Source: Pseudomonas putida
GTDB taxonomy: Bacteria > Pseudomonadota > Gammaproteobacteria > Pseudomonadales > Pseudomonadaceae
NCBI GenBank assembly: GCA_041071465.1
Contig: CP163498.1
Span: 186,001-250,000 of the forward strand
Length of the DNA stretch: 64,000 nt
Direction of reading: 5' to 3'
Under the pieces are notes generated by a model. That model made no database searches. It was not told the origin of the DNA and saw only the letters and a program-made list of their open reading frames with translations. Every line of letters starts with the position of its first letter. Within the stretch, counting starts at the first letter, position 1. Below, one piece after another: positions 1-13,050 of this stretch. Both the position numbers and the translations under genes were made by a program.

Positions 1-3000
1 GAAGTTGTCGTGCACCCCCACCCGCTCGGCTTTGAGCACATCGGCCCAAATACCCGCCAACACGTCCTCCAATTCGTTGCGTGGCGCCTGATAGGCCTGA
101 CTGTAATGGCCGCCGATGTCGATGGCTGGCAGGGCCTTGCGGTCGAGCTTGCCGTTGGCGTTGTGCGGCAAGCTGTCGAACCAGCTCCAATGCAACGGCA
201 CCATGTACTCCGGCAACTCGGCACGCAGTCGTTGCTTGACCTGCTCCAGCAACGCGGCATCGGCACTGACGCCCTGGTGCGCTACCAGGTAACCAACCAG
301 ATGCTTGCCGTTCACGCCCTCCTGCACCGCCACAGCGGCATCGCGAATTTCCGCCTGCTCATGCAGCCGGGCCTCGATTTCGCCCAGTTCGATGCGATAG
401 CCGCGAATCTTCACCTGGTGGTCGATGCGCCCGACATATTCCAGCACGCCGTCCGGGCGTTGCCGCGCCAGGTCACCGGTACGGTACAGGCGCTCTCCCG
501 GTGCCCCGTAAGGGTGAGGAATGAACGCCAGTGCCGTGCGCACCGGGTCACCGACGTAGCCACGGCCTACACCCGTACCCGCCACGCACAGTTCGCCCAC
601 CGCCCCCAGCGGCACCAGCGCCTGGTCCTCGCCGAACAAGTACAGGCGGTTGTTATCGGTTGGCGTACCGATGGGCAGGTAGCTGCCTTGGGTCGAGGCG
701 GCATCGACGCGGAAGAACGCCACGTCATCCGAGCACTCCGCCGGGCCATAGGCATTGACCAGGCCGATCTGAGGGTAGCGCTGCAGCCACTGCGCCGCCA
801 GCTCCGGTGGCATGGCCTCGCCGGTCGGCAGCATCCAGCGCAGGCCGTCGAGGGCCTGGTGGTCGCTGGCCAGCATGCCCTGGATCAGGGACGGCACGCT
901 CTCCAGCACGGTGATGCCGGTGGCCTGCACGTGCGCCAGCAGGCCTTGCGGGTCGTGGGCGATGGCGTTAGGCACGATCTCAACCTTGGCGCCGAACAGC
1001 GGCGCAGCCAGGAACTGCCAGACCGAGATGTCGAAGCTTTGCGAGGCGGTCTGGGCGATCACGTCCTGCTCGCTCAGCGCCAGGTAAGGCACCTTGCTCA
1101 GCTGGTTGTTGAGCATGCCGCGCTGCTCGACCATCACCCCTTTCGGCAGACCAGTCGAGCCTGAGGTGTAGATCACGTAGGCGAGGTTGTCCGGGCCACT
1201 GTGGATACCCGGGTTGTGGCTTGCGATCGGGTTGGCCTGGACGTCTTCCCAGACCAGCAGTTGCGGCCGCAGCGCAGCCTCCAGCTCACCGAGCAACTGC
1301 CGCCCCTGCTCGGCGCAGGCCGCGCTGCACACCAGCACTGGCGTGCGGCTGAGCTGGATGATGCTTTGCAGGCGCGCCGCTGGCAGGCCCGGGTCCAGCG
1401 GCAGGTAGCCGGCGCCGGCCTTGAAGCTGCCGACAATCATGCCCAGCAGCGGCAACCCACGCTCGGCAAGCAGTGCCACTGGCTGGTCCACGCAGACGCC
1501 GGCAGCCACCAGCGCATGGCCCAGGCGGTTGGCCGCCAGGTTCAGCCCGGCGTAATCATAGGATGCCTCCAGGCAGCGGGCCACGGTACGCTGTGGATGC
1601 GCCACGACCTGCGCTTCGAACTGCGCGATATAGCTTTGTTCCAGCGGATAAACCCGCTCGGTCCGGTTGCAGTCCTCCAGCAGGAAGCCTTGCTCCTGGG
1701 CGCTCAGCAGCGCTAGCTCGCTCACCTCCCCTTCAAAACCTTGTACCAGCGCCAGCAGCAGGCGCTTGAACTCGGCCAGCAGGCGCTCGACGGTCGGGTA
1801 ATCGAAGTAACGCTGGTCAAACGACAGGTGCAGGCCCAGGTCATCACCCGGGTAACACACCGCCGTCAGCGGGAAGTTGGTGTGGGTACGGCCCGAGTCG
1901 GAGCTGGCGTTCAGGTGCTGGGCGTGATCGAGCACGGCGGTTTCAACCGGCGCATTCTCGAACACGAACAGGCTGTCGAACAGCGGCTGGCCCTTGGGCA
2001 GCTCGCTGCACGCCTGGATCGCCACCAGCGGCAGGTATTCGTACTCGCGCAGCTCCATGTTGCTTTGCAGCAGGCCTTGCAGCCACTGGCGCACACTGCA
2101 GCGCTCACCCGCCGCAGGCAACTGCACGCGCAGGGCCACGCTGTTGATGAACAGGCCGACGGTGCGCTGCATCTGCGGCATGCTCACCGGGCGCCCGGCC
2201 ACGGTTACGCCAAAGGCCACGTCGCGGTCGCCGCTGTAGCGCGACAGCACCAGGGCCCAGGCCGCCTGGGCGAAAGTGTTGACGGTGAGCTGATGGGCCT
2301 GGGCCAGTTCGCGCAGACGCACGCCATCATTCACCTCAAGGCGGGTATAACAATCGCCGACGACCATGCCGCTACCGGCGTGGTCATGGCGCAGCGGGCG
2401 GTCGCTCGGGATGGCTGTGGCACGTTCGAAGCCGGCCAGGTTGGCCTGCCACCAGGCACGTGCGTCGTCCAGGCCCTGGCGTTGCAGCCAACCGATGTAA
2501 TCGCGGTAACGCGGTGGCACCGGCAGTTGGGCCTGACGGCCTTCGCCAAGGGCCTGGTAGACCTCGAAGAAATCGTTCATCAACAGCGAGCGGCACCAGG
2601 CATCGATAAGGATGTGGTGGTTGCTCATCATGAACCAGTAGCGTTCATCGGCCACGCGCACCAGGCGCAGGTGGAACGGTGCCTCGCTGAGCAAGGCAAA
2701 GCCGGCCTCGCGCTCCTGCTTGTGCAGGGCCTGCAGGCGCTGCTCCTGGGCATCGTCGGCCAGGCCGCGCCAGTCCTGGTAGTCCACCGCCAGGTTGCCC
2801 GGCTTGTGGATGATCTGCAGCATCGCCTCGCCGCTGTTCCAGCTGAACGAGGCGCGCAACGCTTCGTGGCGCGCCACCACGGCCTGCCAGGCCTGGGCGA
2901 AACGCTCGGGGTCGAGGGCGCTGTTGATGCGGTAGCGGTCCTGCATGTAGTACAGGCCAGTGCCCGGCTCCAGCAGGGTGTGCAGCAGCATGCCTTCCTG

Positions 3001-6000
3001 CATCGGCGTCAGCGGGTAAACGTCCTCGATCTGCGCGGCCGGGACCGGCAATGCGTCGATCTGCTCCTGAGTCAGGTGCGCCAGCGGGAAGTCCGATGGG
3101 GTGAAGCTGCCATTGCCATCGGCCAGGCAATGCGCGACCAGCGCCAGCAGCTCCTGACGATAGGCCTCAGCCAGACCCGCGATGGTCTGCTGGTCGTAGC
3201 GCTCGGCGCTGAAGGTCCAGCGCAGTTGCAGAGCACCGCCATACACCTGGCCATCGACGCTCAACCAGTTGGGCAACGGCGCATCGAGGTCATGCGCCAA
3301 CCCGGCCGGGGCTTCCAGGGGCTGGAACAAGGCCGCACTGTCGAACTGCTGGTCGAACTGGCCCAGGTAGTTGAAGGTGATGCGCGCCTGCGGCAAAGCC
3401 GCCATCTGCTCGCGCCCGGCGGCATCCGCCAGGTAGCGCAGTACGCCGTAGCCCAGGCCCTTGTGCGGTACATGGCGCAGTTGTTCCTTGATGCGCTTGA
3501 TCGAACCGGCCCGCGCCGCGTCGTCTTCACCTGGCAGCGGACGCAGGCTCAGTGGGTAGGCATTGGTGAACCAGCCGACGCTGCGGGTCAGGTCCATGTC
3601 TTCGAACAACCCGTCACGGCCATGGCCTTCGAGCTGCACGAGCACTTCTTCATCGCCGCTCCACCGGCACAAGGCCCGCGCCAGTGCAGTCAACAGCAGG
3701 TCGTTGACCTGGGTGTGGTAAGCCGCCGGGGCCAGTTGCAACAGCTGCCGGGTTTGCTCCACGTCCAGGCCGATGGCCAGGGTTTGAGCATGGCGATGCA
3801 AATTGCCGCCCTGCGGATGGTCGCACGGCAATTCGCGACGCACACCGCCCAGCTGGCCTTGCCACCAGGCCAGTTCGTCACGCAGCGAATCGCTGCCGGC
3901 GTAGCTGACCAGGCGCGCCGCCCAGTCGCCGACGGCGTGGGTCTTGGCCGGCAGAGGCTGGCCACGGTACAGCGCCTGCAGGTCTTCCAGCAGCACCCGC
4001 CAGGACACGCCATCAACCACCAGGTGATGAATCGCCAGCAGCAACCGCTGGGTGCCCTGCCCGTCACGCACCAGCAAGGCGCGCAGCAGCGGCCCCTGTT
4101 GCAGGTCCAGGCTGCGCTGCACGTCAGTGTAGAGGGCCTGACAATCATTGAAATCGGCGACAGTGGCGCTCCACAGCAGCTGCTCGGCGCCAGGCTGCGC
4201 GTACTGGGCCTGCCAGCGGCCCTGGGCGTCGCTGAAGCGCAGGCGCAGGCTGTCATGGTGCTGCACCAGCGCAGCCAATGCCTGTCCAAGGGTGGCCTCA
4301 ACCAAGGGTTGGCGCACCTCCAGCAGCACGGCCTGGTTCCAGTGTTGCGGCTGTGGCACGTCACTGTCGAAGAACCAGTGCTGGATCGGCGTCAGCCCGG
4401 CCTGGCCCTGGCGCAGGCCCTGCTCGACGGTGCTCGCGGCTTCGCTGAGCTGAACCACAGTTGCCAGGGTCTGGATGGTCTGATGCTGGAACAGGTCGCG
4501 TGGGGTGAATTGCAAGCCGGCCTGCCGGGCGCGGCTGACCACCTGAATCGACAGGATCGAGTCGCCCCCCAGCTCGAAGAAGTTGTCCTGCACGCCGACC
4601 CGGGCAACGTTGAGCACATCGCGCCAGATCTGCGCCAACTGTGCTTCCACCTCATTGCCAGGAGCCTGGTATTGCTGCCGCGCCTGCTCAAGGTCCGGCA
4701 GCGGCAGCGCACGGCGGTCGAGCTTGCCGTTGCCCATCAGCGGCAGGCTATCGAGCAGCACCAGGTGCGCAGGCACCATGTAGTCGGGCAGGTGCTGGCG
4801 GGCATCGGCTTTCACCGCTTCGCGCAGCAGTTGTTGCACGTCGTTACCGGCGGTGGCCTGCCTGCACACCAGATAGCCCACCAGTTGCTTGCCGCCCGGC
4901 AAGTCCAGCGCCAGCACGACGGCCTCGTCGACATCCTCGTGCGCTAGCAGGCGGCTCTCGATTTCGCCCAGTTCGATGCGGAAGCCGCGGATCTTCACCT
5001 GCTGGTCGGCACGGCCGACATACTCCACCAGGCCATCAGTACCCAGGCGTACCAGGTCGCCGGTACGGTACAGGCGCCCGCCTTCGGCACTGAACGGGTC
5101 GGCGACAAAGCGCTCGGCAGTGAGGCCTGGCCGGTCGTGGTAACCCTGGGCCAGGCCGGCACCGCCGACGTACAGTTCGCCAATACCGCCTTGCGGCAAC
5201 AAGGCCAGATCCTCGTCGAGGATGTAGGCCGTACGGCTACCGATGACGCGGCCGATCGGTACGCTGCCAAGGTCTGTTGGCAAGGCCTCTGGGGCCAGGC
5301 ACGCCAGCGGCATGACCACGGTTTCGGTCGGGCCGTAGGCATTGAAGCACTGCTGCGGTGCAAAGGCCTGGCGGATGCGTTGCAGGTGCTCGCCGGTCAG
5401 CGCCTCGCCCCCGGTAATCACCAGGCGTACCGGCAATTGTTCGCCCCGCCCGCCCAGGTACTGCGCCAGCTGGCTGCCGTAGCTGGGGGTAAAGCCCAGA
5501 ATGCTCACCTGCTGCTCGCGCACCAACTGGCAGATGTCCTCGGCGCCCCACTGCCCCTGGGCGCGCAATACCACGCGCGCACCACACAACAGCGGCACCC
5601 ACAGGCGCTCGCTGGCAGCGTCGAAGTTGATGGAATAGAAGTGCAGCTCGCAGTCATCGCTGCGCATGCCGAATGCAGCGATCACCGCCTGGCAGTGCAT
5701 GGCGAACTCGCCATGGCTGACCACCACGCCCTTGGGTTTGCCGGTAGAGCCTGAGGTGTAGATCAGGTAAGCCTGGTGCTGCGGCAGGCTGAGGTTGTCC
5801 AGCGGCGCATCGCTGTACGCCGCCAGGCTGGCGGCATCATCTTCCAGGCTCCAGCTGGCCACGCCTTCAGGCAACTCGCCCAGGGTGTGCAGTAGCGCAC
5901 GCTGGCTGAGCAGCAAGCCGATGCGGCTGTCTTCGATCATGTAGCGCAGGCGGTCGAGCGGGTACTCGGGGTCGAGCGGTACATAGGCGCCGCCGGCCTT

Positions 6001-9000
6001 GAGGATGGCCAGCAGGCCGACGACCATTTCCAGCGAGCGCTCCAGCGCCAGGCCCACCCGCACCTGCGGGCCGACACCCCGTTCGCGCAGGGCACGCGCC
6101 AGGCGGTTGGCCTGCTGGTCGAGCTCGGCGTAGGTCAAGTGCTGGCCGGCGAAGGTCAACGCGCCCGCCTGTGGCGTGCGCGCGGCCTGGGCGGCGAACA
6201 GACCGTGGAGGGTCTGGCCAAGGTCGAAATCGTGTTCGCCCTGCAATTGGCCTGTAAGCACTTGTTGCTCGGCACTGCTCAGCATCGGCAGTTCGCACAG
6301 GCGGTGGTGCGGGTTGTCGAGCAAACCGACCAGCAGTTGTTGCCAGTGCTCGGCCATGCGCGCGATGCGCGGCGCGTCGAACAGGTCGCGGCTGTAGGTC
6401 AGGCAGCAGCCCAGCCGGCCGTCCAGGTCGGTCACCTCCAGGTACAGGTCGAACTTGGTGGCGCTGGCATCGTTGACCAGGTAGTCCACCTGCATGCCGG
6501 CCAGCGTGCGGCTTTGCTGGAAGGCCCAGCGCTGCACGTTGCACATCACCTGGAACAACGGGTTGTAGGCACTGCTGCGCGGTGGCTGCAGGGCCTCTAC
6601 CAGTTGGTCGAACGGCAGGTCCTGGTGCGACTGGCCTTCGATGGCAACCTGGCGAATCTGCTCCAGCAGCGCGCTGGCGGTCATCTGGCCGTCCAGCTCG
6701 CAGCGCAGCACCTGGGTGTTGAGGAAAGCGCCGATCAGGCCTTCGCTTTCCGGGCGGATGCGGTTGGCCACCGGCGCGCCGATACGCAGGTCGCGCTGGC
6801 CACTGTAGCGGTGCAGCAAGGCGGCCAGGGTGGCGGTCATGGTCATGAACAGGGTCAGGCCGCGCTGGCTATTGAAAGCATGCACGCGGGCCACCAGTGC
6901 CGGATCGAGTTCGAAGCGGTACAGCGCGCCACGGTGGCTCTGGACTGCCGGACGCGGGCGGTCGGCAGGCAACGCCAGCACCGGGTGCTCGTCGCCCAAG
7001 CGGTGCTTCCAGTAGGCCAGTTGACGAGCGCCCTCGCCGCTTTCCAGCCATTGCCGTTGCCACACGCTGTAGTCCAGGTACTGCACTGGCAGCGGCGCCA
7101 GTGGCGACTCGCGGTCATCGACAAAGGCTTCGTACAGCTCGCCCAGCTCGCGGGCGAAGATGTCCATGGCCCAGCCTTCGGTGACGATGTGGTGCAGCGT
7201 CAGCACAAAGAAGTGCTCGCGCTCGTTGGCCTTGACCAGGCAGGCGCGCAGCAGCGGCCCCCGCTCCAAGTCGAAGGGCTGGTGCGCCTGGTCGTCGGCC
7301 AGTTGTTGCAAACGTTGCTGGCAGGCATCGTCTGACAAAGCGCTGAAGTCTTGCCAGTCCAGATGCAGGCCGCTGTCTTCGGCCACGCACTGGTACGGCA
7401 CGCCGTCGATGCTGGGGAACGTGGTGCGCAAGGTTTCGTGGCGCACGACCAGCGCCTGCAGCGCACGCTCGAAAGCGTCCACATGCAAGGTGCCGCGCAG
7501 GCGTGCCATGCCGCCGACGTTGTACGCCGGGCTGTCCGGCTCCATCTGCCAGAGGAACCACATTCGCTGCTGCGAGTACGACAGCGGCACCGCCTGACGG
7601 CGGTCGACACGGGCGATTGCACCTTGCAGATTGCGCTCGCCGGCCGCGCGCAGGCGGGCGATCTCGGCACAGAAGGCGCCCAGCTCGCTGGTTTCGAACA
7701 GGGCCTTGAGCGGCAGCTCGACATCGCAGGCCTGACGGGTGCGCGAAACGATCTGAGTCGCCAGCAACGAGTGGCCACCGAGGGCGAAGAAGTCGTCCTG
7801 CAGGCCAATGCGCGGCAGATTCAACACGTCGCGCCAGATGGCCGCGACCTGTTGTTGCAGCTCGGTTCGTGGCTCGACATGCTCACGCTGCTGCCACACT
7901 GGGGCAGGCAGTGCCTTGCGGTCGACCTTGCCGCTGGGGCCCAGTGGCATCTGTGCCAAAGGGATGAGTTGCGCCGGCACCATGTAGGCTGACAATTGCT
8001 CAGCCAGCACGGCCAGCACCTCGGCAGGCTGAGCGCTGCCACTGTAATAGCCGACCAGTTGCGCGCCAACGGCGTCCTTGTGTATCAGCACCAGCGCCTG
8101 TTCCACACCCACCTGTGCCAGCAGGCAGGCCTGCACTTCCTCGGGCTCGACGCGGAAACCACGCACCTTTACCTGCTGGTCGAGGCGGCCAAGGTATTCC
8201 AGGGCCTCCAGCTGAACCTGCCAGCGGGCGCGATCGCCACTGCGGTACAGACGCTGACCGTTGCCGTCGGCCTGGGGTACGAAGCGCTCGGCAGTGAGGC
8301 CGGGGCGGCCCAAGTAACCACGGGCCAGGCCCGCGCCACCGAGGTACAGCTCGCCCGGCACACCGGGGGCGCTCAGTTCCAGCTCATCGTCCAGCACGCG
8401 GCACAGCACATTGCCCAGCGGGCGGCCGATGGGCGAGCGCTCGCCGTCCGCCACCTGGCAGTGCCAGTGGGTGACGTTGATGGCGGTTTCGGTCGGGCCG
8501 TACCGGTTGTGCAGCTGCACCTGCGGCAGCACCTGCAGCAAGCGGTCACGCAGCGCGGCGGACAACGCTTCGCCACCCGAGAACACCCGGCGCAAGCTAC
8601 TGCAGGCACCTGCCTGCGGCTCCTGGACGAACACCTGCAACAGCGGCGGTACAAAGTGCAGCGTAGTCACCCCATAAGCCTGCACCAGGGCAGCGATACG
8701 CTGTGGGTCGCGGTGTTCACCGGGGCCGGCGAGCACCAGCTTGCAGCCGGTGACCAACGGCCAGAAGCATTCCCACACCGAGACGTCGAAACTGATCGGC
8801 GCCTTCTGCATCAGCACGTCGCTGTCATTCAGCGCATAGGTCGTCTGCATCCACTGCAGGCGCTCGGCCAGCGCCGCATGGGTATTGCCTACGCCCTTGG
8901 GCTGCCCGGTGGAGCCGGAGGTATAGATAACGTAGGCCAGGTTGTCGCCGTGCAGGTGCAGGCCGGGGGCATGGCTGGGCCAGCTGTCCAGGTGCAACTG

Positions 9001-9302
9001 GTCGAGGGCAATGGCGCTGACACCGTCGACCTGCGGCAGCTTGCCCAGCAGGCTGCTGTGGCTCAATAGCAAACGGGCGTCGCAGTCGGCCAGCATGTAG
9101 GCCAGGCGTTCGGCAGGGTAATCGACATCCAGCGGCACGTAGGCACCGCCAGCCTTGAGAATGGCTAGCAGGCCGACCAGCAATTGCGGTGAGCGCTCGA
9201 TGGCAATGGCCACACAGGTATCGGGGCCGACGCCTTTGTCGCGCAAGTAGTGGGCCAGGCGGTTGGCTTGCTGGTGCAGCCCGGCGTAATCCAGGCTGCC
9301 CC
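1..9302 (-). CDS. pvdL: Pyoverdine synthetase PvdL, C-terminal part (runs off left edge)
   Basis: Continuation of PvdL in the shifted frame, open from about 9300 to base 1 with no stop. The frame was checked at three adenylation core motifs (YTSGSTG at 8937, 5772 and 1182), all in the same phase. Domain order is A-T (GGHSL near 7784-7761), C (HHIVTEGW near 7195-7170), A-T (GGDS near 4575-4551), an epimerisation domain ([10 protein letters not shown] near 4030-4003), C (HHILIDAW near 2622-2593), A, and a final carrier domain cut at base 1 (reads GVHDNF at the edge). With the first segment this is acyl-ligase-T/C-A-T/C-A-T-E/C-A-T, the PvdL layout that in P. aeruginosa adds L-Glu, D-Tyr and L-Dab. 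About 100 residues should lie beyond the window. No start codon is assigned because this is not an independent gene. Confidence 0.9.
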
Positions 9303-12300
9303 GTCCCAAACCAGGGCGGTGCGCTGCGGCGTCAGGCGTGCCTGCTCATTGAGTTGTTCGACCAACAGGTGCTGCGCTGCGGCGGCCGGTGCCTGGCCCC
9401 AACCCAGCAGCTGCGCACGGCCGGGCTCATCCAGCAGTTGCACGTCGCCCAGCGCCTGCTGCGGCGCGGCACACACCTGTTCCAGCAACGCCAGCAGGTG
9501 ATGGGCCAGACGTTCGACGGTGCTGGCTTCGAACAGCTCCGCGGCATAGTCGAAGGCCAGGCTCAGGCGGCCCAGATGGTCCTCCTCACTGTGCAACTGC
9601 AAGTCGAACTTGGCTTCGCGGCTGTGCCACGCCAGCTCTTCGGCCAACAGCCCTGGCAGGCGCCGCAGGGCTGACAGGTCGCGTTGCTGGTGGTTGAACA
9701 TGACCTGGAACAGGCCCTGCTCGCGCGCATCGGGCAGGGCTTCGACAAGCTGTTCGAAGGGCAGATCCTGATTAGCCTGGGCTTGCAAGGTGGCCTGACG
9801 TACCTGGGTCAGCAACTGGGTAAACGAGTGACGGCCATCGAATTGCGCGCGCAGCACCTGCGTATTGATGAAGAAACCGACCATGCCTTGGGTTTCCAGG
9901 CGCGGGCGGTTGGCGTTGGGCACGCCGACGCGGATATCGGCCTGGCCGCTGTAGCGCTGCAGCAGCGCCTGCCAACCGGCCAGCAGGACCATGAACAGGC
10001 TGGCCTGCTGCTGGTGGGCAAGGCCCTTGAGCGCTTCGCCAAGCCTGGTCGGCACCTTGAGGTTGAAGCGCGCAGCGCTGTGCTCGCGCTGGCTGGTGCG
10101 CGGATGGTCAGTGCACAGGTCGAGCGCCGGCAGCTCACCACCAAGGTGTGCCTTCCAGTACTGCAACTGGCGCTCGGCTTCACCGTCAGCCAGCCATTGC
10201 CGCTGCCAGCTGCCGTAGTCGGCGTAACCCAGGGGCAGCGGCGCCAGGTTGGCCTCCAGGCCTTGGCAGCGAGCGGCATACAGCTTGGCGAACTCTTCGA
10301 GCAGGATGTTCAGCGACCAGCCGTCGGCAACGATGTGGTGCAGGGTCACCCACAGCTGATGCTCTTCGTCGCCCAGGCGCACCAGGGTTACCCGCAGCAG
10401 CGGCCCCTGGGTGAGGTCGAACGGCTGGCGGGCCTCGGTTTCACGCTGCGCGGCAACCTGCTCGGGCGAGTGCCCTTCAAGGTCCAGGCGGTGCAGGCTG
10501 AATGGCTGCTGCGGCAGGATACGCTGCAGCGCCTGGCCATTCTCTTCGCTGAACACGGTACGCAGCGATTCATGGCGCGCCACCAGTGCCTCGAAGGCCA
10601 CGTGCAGAGCGTTGATATCCAGCTCGCCACGCAGGTGCAAGCCGGCAGGAATGTTGTAGGCCGCTGATTGCGGTTCCAGCTGCCACAGCAGCCACAAGCG
10701 GTTTTGCGCCAGCGACTGGGGCAATGCCTGGGCGCGCGCCAGCGTGGTGATGGCTGCGGTGGCTGCGGCGCCATCGGCGATGATCTGTGCCACGGCCTTG
10801 CTGTAGTCGGCCAGTACCGGCGCCTCGAACAGGGTACGCAGGCTCAGGTCGATACCCAACTCATCGGCCAGGCGCGCTGTGGCCTGGGTGGCGGCGATGG
10901 AGTTACCGCCCAGCAGCAGGAAGTGGTCGTCCGCGGCCACCGCCTCTACCTTGAGGATGTCGCGCCACACAGCGGCGATGCGTGCTTGCAGCTCATCGCC
11001 AGCGGTTGCACGGGTACCGGCTTCGCTCACCTCAGGGAAACGGGCATAGCAGTCCAGGCTGCCATCGTCCATGCGCAGGCGGCAGGCAGAGCGCTGCAAC
11101 TTGCCGCTGGAGGTCTTCGGCAGCGCGCCGGGGTTCAACAGCAGGACCACGGCCGGGGCCTGTCGGCAGGCGTCGGCAATGACCTGGCGCAGGGTCTTGA
11201 TCAGGTCCTGGGGCTTGATTGCCTTTTGCACGTTGCGGCTGATCTCCACCGCGACACCGATGCCCTCCTCGCCTTGGTGCTCGACGGCGAACACCGCCAC
11301 ACGGCCTTTGCGCAGCACCTGAACTTCGCGCTCGAGGTTTTTTTCCAGGTCCTGTGGGTACAGGTTCTGTCCGCGCACGATCAGCATGTCTTTCAGGCGC
11401 CCGGTAACGAACACCTCGCCCTCACGCATGAAACCCAGGTCGCCGGTACGCAGCCAGGTCTGGCCGTCCATTTCGACGAATGTTCGAGCGCTGGCTTCGG
11501 GGTTGCGCCAGTAACCCAATGCGATGCTCGGGCCGCCGGCCCAGATCTCGCCAACCTGGTTGTCATCCAGCACTTGCAGGCGTTCTGGTTCGACGATGCG
11601 TACGGCATGCCCCGGCTGTGGGTAGCCGCAGCTCATCAGCACACTGCCCTTGCCCAGCTCGGCACGGTTGCCAGCGAAGGCTTCGGCGTCCAGCTCCAGT
11701 GCAGCGATGCCCTGGCCACGACGGCTGCCGCTGACGAACAGGGTGGCTTCGGCCAGGCCATAACTGGCGAAGAAGCTCTGCGGGTCGAAGCCGCAGGCCT
11801 GGAATTTGTCGGCAAAGGTGGCCAGGCTGTCCTGGCGGATCGGCTCGGAGCCGGAATAGGCGACGCGCCAGCGGCTCAGGTCGAGCCCGGCCAGCGAAGC
11901 CTCGCTGACCCGCTCGCTGCACAGGCGATAAGCGAAGTCGGGGCCGCCGCTGATGGTGCCACCGTATTCGCTGATGGCCTGCAACCAGCGCAATGGCCGG
12001 GCCAGGAAGTACCCCGGCGACATCAGCACGCAAGGCACGCCACTGAAGATTGGCTGCAGCAGGCCGCCGATCAGGCCCATGTCATGGTACAGCGGTAGCC
12101 AGCTGACGATCACGTCGTCGGGGTTGAGGTCGATGCCAAAGCCATGGCGGATCAGCTGCTCGTTGGCCACCAGGTTGCCATGGCTGACCTGAACCCCCTT
12201 GGGCAGCGCGGTGGAGCCGGAGGTGTACTGCAGGAAGGCGATGTCATCGCGTTGGAGCTCGGGCGCGTGCCAGCTCGAGGCCAGCAACGGGTCCAGGCCA

Positions 12301-12743
12301 TCCACGGCAAGCAGCTCGGGCGCGTTATCTGCCGCCAGTGCCTCCAGGCCGTTCAGGTTGTCGTGCAGTGCCGCCACGGTCAGCAGCAGGCGCGGCTCGG
12401 CATCGGCGATGATCGACAGCAAACGCGCCTGGTGATGCTGCCGCGCGGACTCCGGCGGGTAAGCCGGCACTGCGATCACGCCCGCATACAGGCAGCCAAA
12501 AAACGCCGCCACGTAGTCTGGCCCACTAGGGAACAGCAACACGGCACGGTCACCGAAGCTGGCGCGCGCCTGCAAGGCAGCGGCGATGGTGCGTGCACGC
12601 TGGTCGAGGTCCCGGTAGCTGAGCACGGCCTGCTCGCCGGGGGTGTCGGCGAGAAAGCGCAGGGCAATCCTGTCCGGGGTCTGCGCGGCGCGTTGCGCCA
12701 GGGCCTGGACCAGCGAGAGCGGGAGTTCGAAGGCGTCCGTCAT
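9165..12743 (-). CDS. pvdL: Pyoverdine synthetase PvdL, N-terminal part (ORF cut by frameshift)
   Basis: PvdL is the first NRPS of pyoverdine assembly in the cytoplasm. It activates a fatty acid, then builds the start of the chromophore. In reading order I see a fatty acyl-AMP ligase domain ([11 protein letters not shown] near 12230-12195), a carrier domain (GGNSIA near 10916-10897), a condensation domain (HHIVADGWS near 10340-10317), and the start of an adenylation domain. This acyl-ligase start is what distinguishes PvdL from other pyoverdine NRPSs (established knowledge). ATG at 12743 has AGGAA about 9 bases upstream. Near 9302 the correct frame is lost: after VWDG the ORF reads out-of-frame sequence to a stop at 9165, while the expected [11 protein letters not shown] continues from 9300 in another frame. 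Only about 9303-12743 is genuine PvdL sequence. The likely cause is one G missing from a GGGG run; true mutation and sequencing error cannot be separated here. Confidence 0.9.
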   Translation of the reverse strand: MTDAFELPLSLVQALAQRAAQTPDRIALRFLADTPGEQAVLSYRDLDQRARTIAAALQARASFGDRAVLLFPSGPDYVAAFFGCLYAGVIAVPAYPPESARQHHQARLLSIIADAEPRLLLTVAALHDNLNGLEALAADNAPELLAVDGLDPLLASSWHAPELQRDDIAFLQYTSGSTALPKGVQVSHGNLVANEQLIRHGFGIDLNPDDVIVSWLPLYHDMGLIGGLLQPIFSGVPCVLMSPGYFLARPLRWLQAISEYGGTISGGPDFAYRLCSERVSEASLAGLDLSRWRVAYSGSEPIRQDSLATFADKFQACGFDPQSFFASYGLAEATLFVSGSRRGQGIAALELDAEAFAGNRAELGKGSVLMSCGYPQPGHAVRIVEPERLQVLDDNQVGEIWAGGPSIALGYWRNPEASARTFVEMDGQTWLRTGDLGFMREGEVFVTGRLKDMLIVRGQNLYPQDLEKNLEREVQVLRKGRVAVFAVEHQGEEGIGVAVEISRNVQKAIKPQDLIKTLRQVIADACRQAPAVVLLLNPGALPKTSSGKLQRSACRLRMDDGSLDCYARFPEVSEAGTRATAGDELQARIAAVWRDILKVEAVAADDHFLLLGGNSIAATQATARLADELGIDLSLRTLFEAPVLADYSKAVAQIIADGAAATAAITTLARAQALPQSLAQNRLWLLWQLEPQSAAYNIPAGLHLRGELDINALHVAFEALVARHESLRTVFSEENGQALQRILPQQPFSLHRLDLEGHSPEQVAAQRETEARQPFDLTQGPLLRVTLVRLGDEEHQLWVTLHHIVADGWSLNILLEEFAKLYAARCQGLEANLAPLPLGYADYGSWQRQWLADGEAERQLQYWKAHLGGELPALDLCTDHPRTSQREHSAARFNLKVPTRLGEALKGLAHQQQASLFMVLLAGWQALLQRYSGQADIRVGVPNANRPRLETQGMVGFFINTQVLRAQFDGRHSFTQLLTQVRQATLQAQANQDLPFEQLVEALPDAREQGLFQVMFNHQQRDLSALRRLPGLLAEELAWHSREAKFDLQLHSEEDHLGRLSLAFDYAAELFEASTVERLAHHLLALLEQVCAAPQQALGDVQLLDEPGRAQLLGWGQAPAAAAQHLLVEQLNEQARLTPQRTALVWDGAAWITPGCTSKPTAWPTTCATKASAPIPVWPLPSSAHRNCWSAC
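9298..9305 (-). other. Frameshift site in pvdL
   Basis: On the minus strand the sequence reads GAC GGG GCA GCC. Restoring the conserved D-G-G-S-L-D-Y needs one more base (GAC GGN GGC AGC). This is consistent with a five-G run reduced to four. Upstream codons start at positions equal to 2 modulo 3 and downstream codons at positions equal to 0 modulo 3. Confidence 0.85.
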
Positions 12744-12834
12744 GGGGTGTTCCTGCCAGTGTCTGTTAGGGCGTGCCGGCTACGCCGCGAACATGGGCGG
12801 GCAGCGAGCGGCGACCGGGGATGTACACAGGGGA

Positions 12835-12857
12835 ACGGATGGACGGGGCAGAAATTA
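12835..12857 (-). promoter_or_regulatory. Possible PvdS-type iron-starvation promoter of pvdL
   Basis: On the minus strand TAATT (12857-12853) is followed after 15 bases by CGT (12837-12835). The pyoverdine sigma consensus is TAAAT-N16/17-CGT, so this has one mismatch and a spacer one base short. It lies about 95 bases upstream of the pvdL start, a sensible distance. I rate it only as a candidate. Confidence 0.35.
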
Positions 12858-12950
12858 GCGGGGGTGAGGGTTTTGCGCTGCGTCAAGGTTGGGGGCATAC
12901 CTTGAGGTATGCCCCCTTAGAACAGAAACACCCAATAATAATTTAGTTTC

Positions 12951-12969
12951 GCATTTGACAATCATTATC
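12951..12969. promoter_or_regulatory. Fur box upstream of the sigma factor gene
   Basis: GCATTTGACAATCATTATC matches 14 of 19 positions of the Fur consensus, with the right ten bases (AATCATTATC) perfect. It sits about 80 bases before the sigma gene start. This fits iron repression of pyoverdine genes through the sigma factor. The rest of the 12744-13050 gap is the divergent promoter region; I see no gene in it. Confidence 0.75.
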
Positions 12970-13050
12970 ATTCTGAATAGCTTGTCGCACGTCGTAGGAA
13001 GCGACCCACCCCTGGGCGCCTCCTTTCCCCTCTGTGACAAGGTGATTTCC

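Noticed and set aside
10..9069. Long plus-strand open frames opposite pvdL (for example 1741-4947, 1068 codons)
   Set aside because: They mirror the third-position GC bias of the NRPS gene on the other strand and have no domain, signal or ribosome site.
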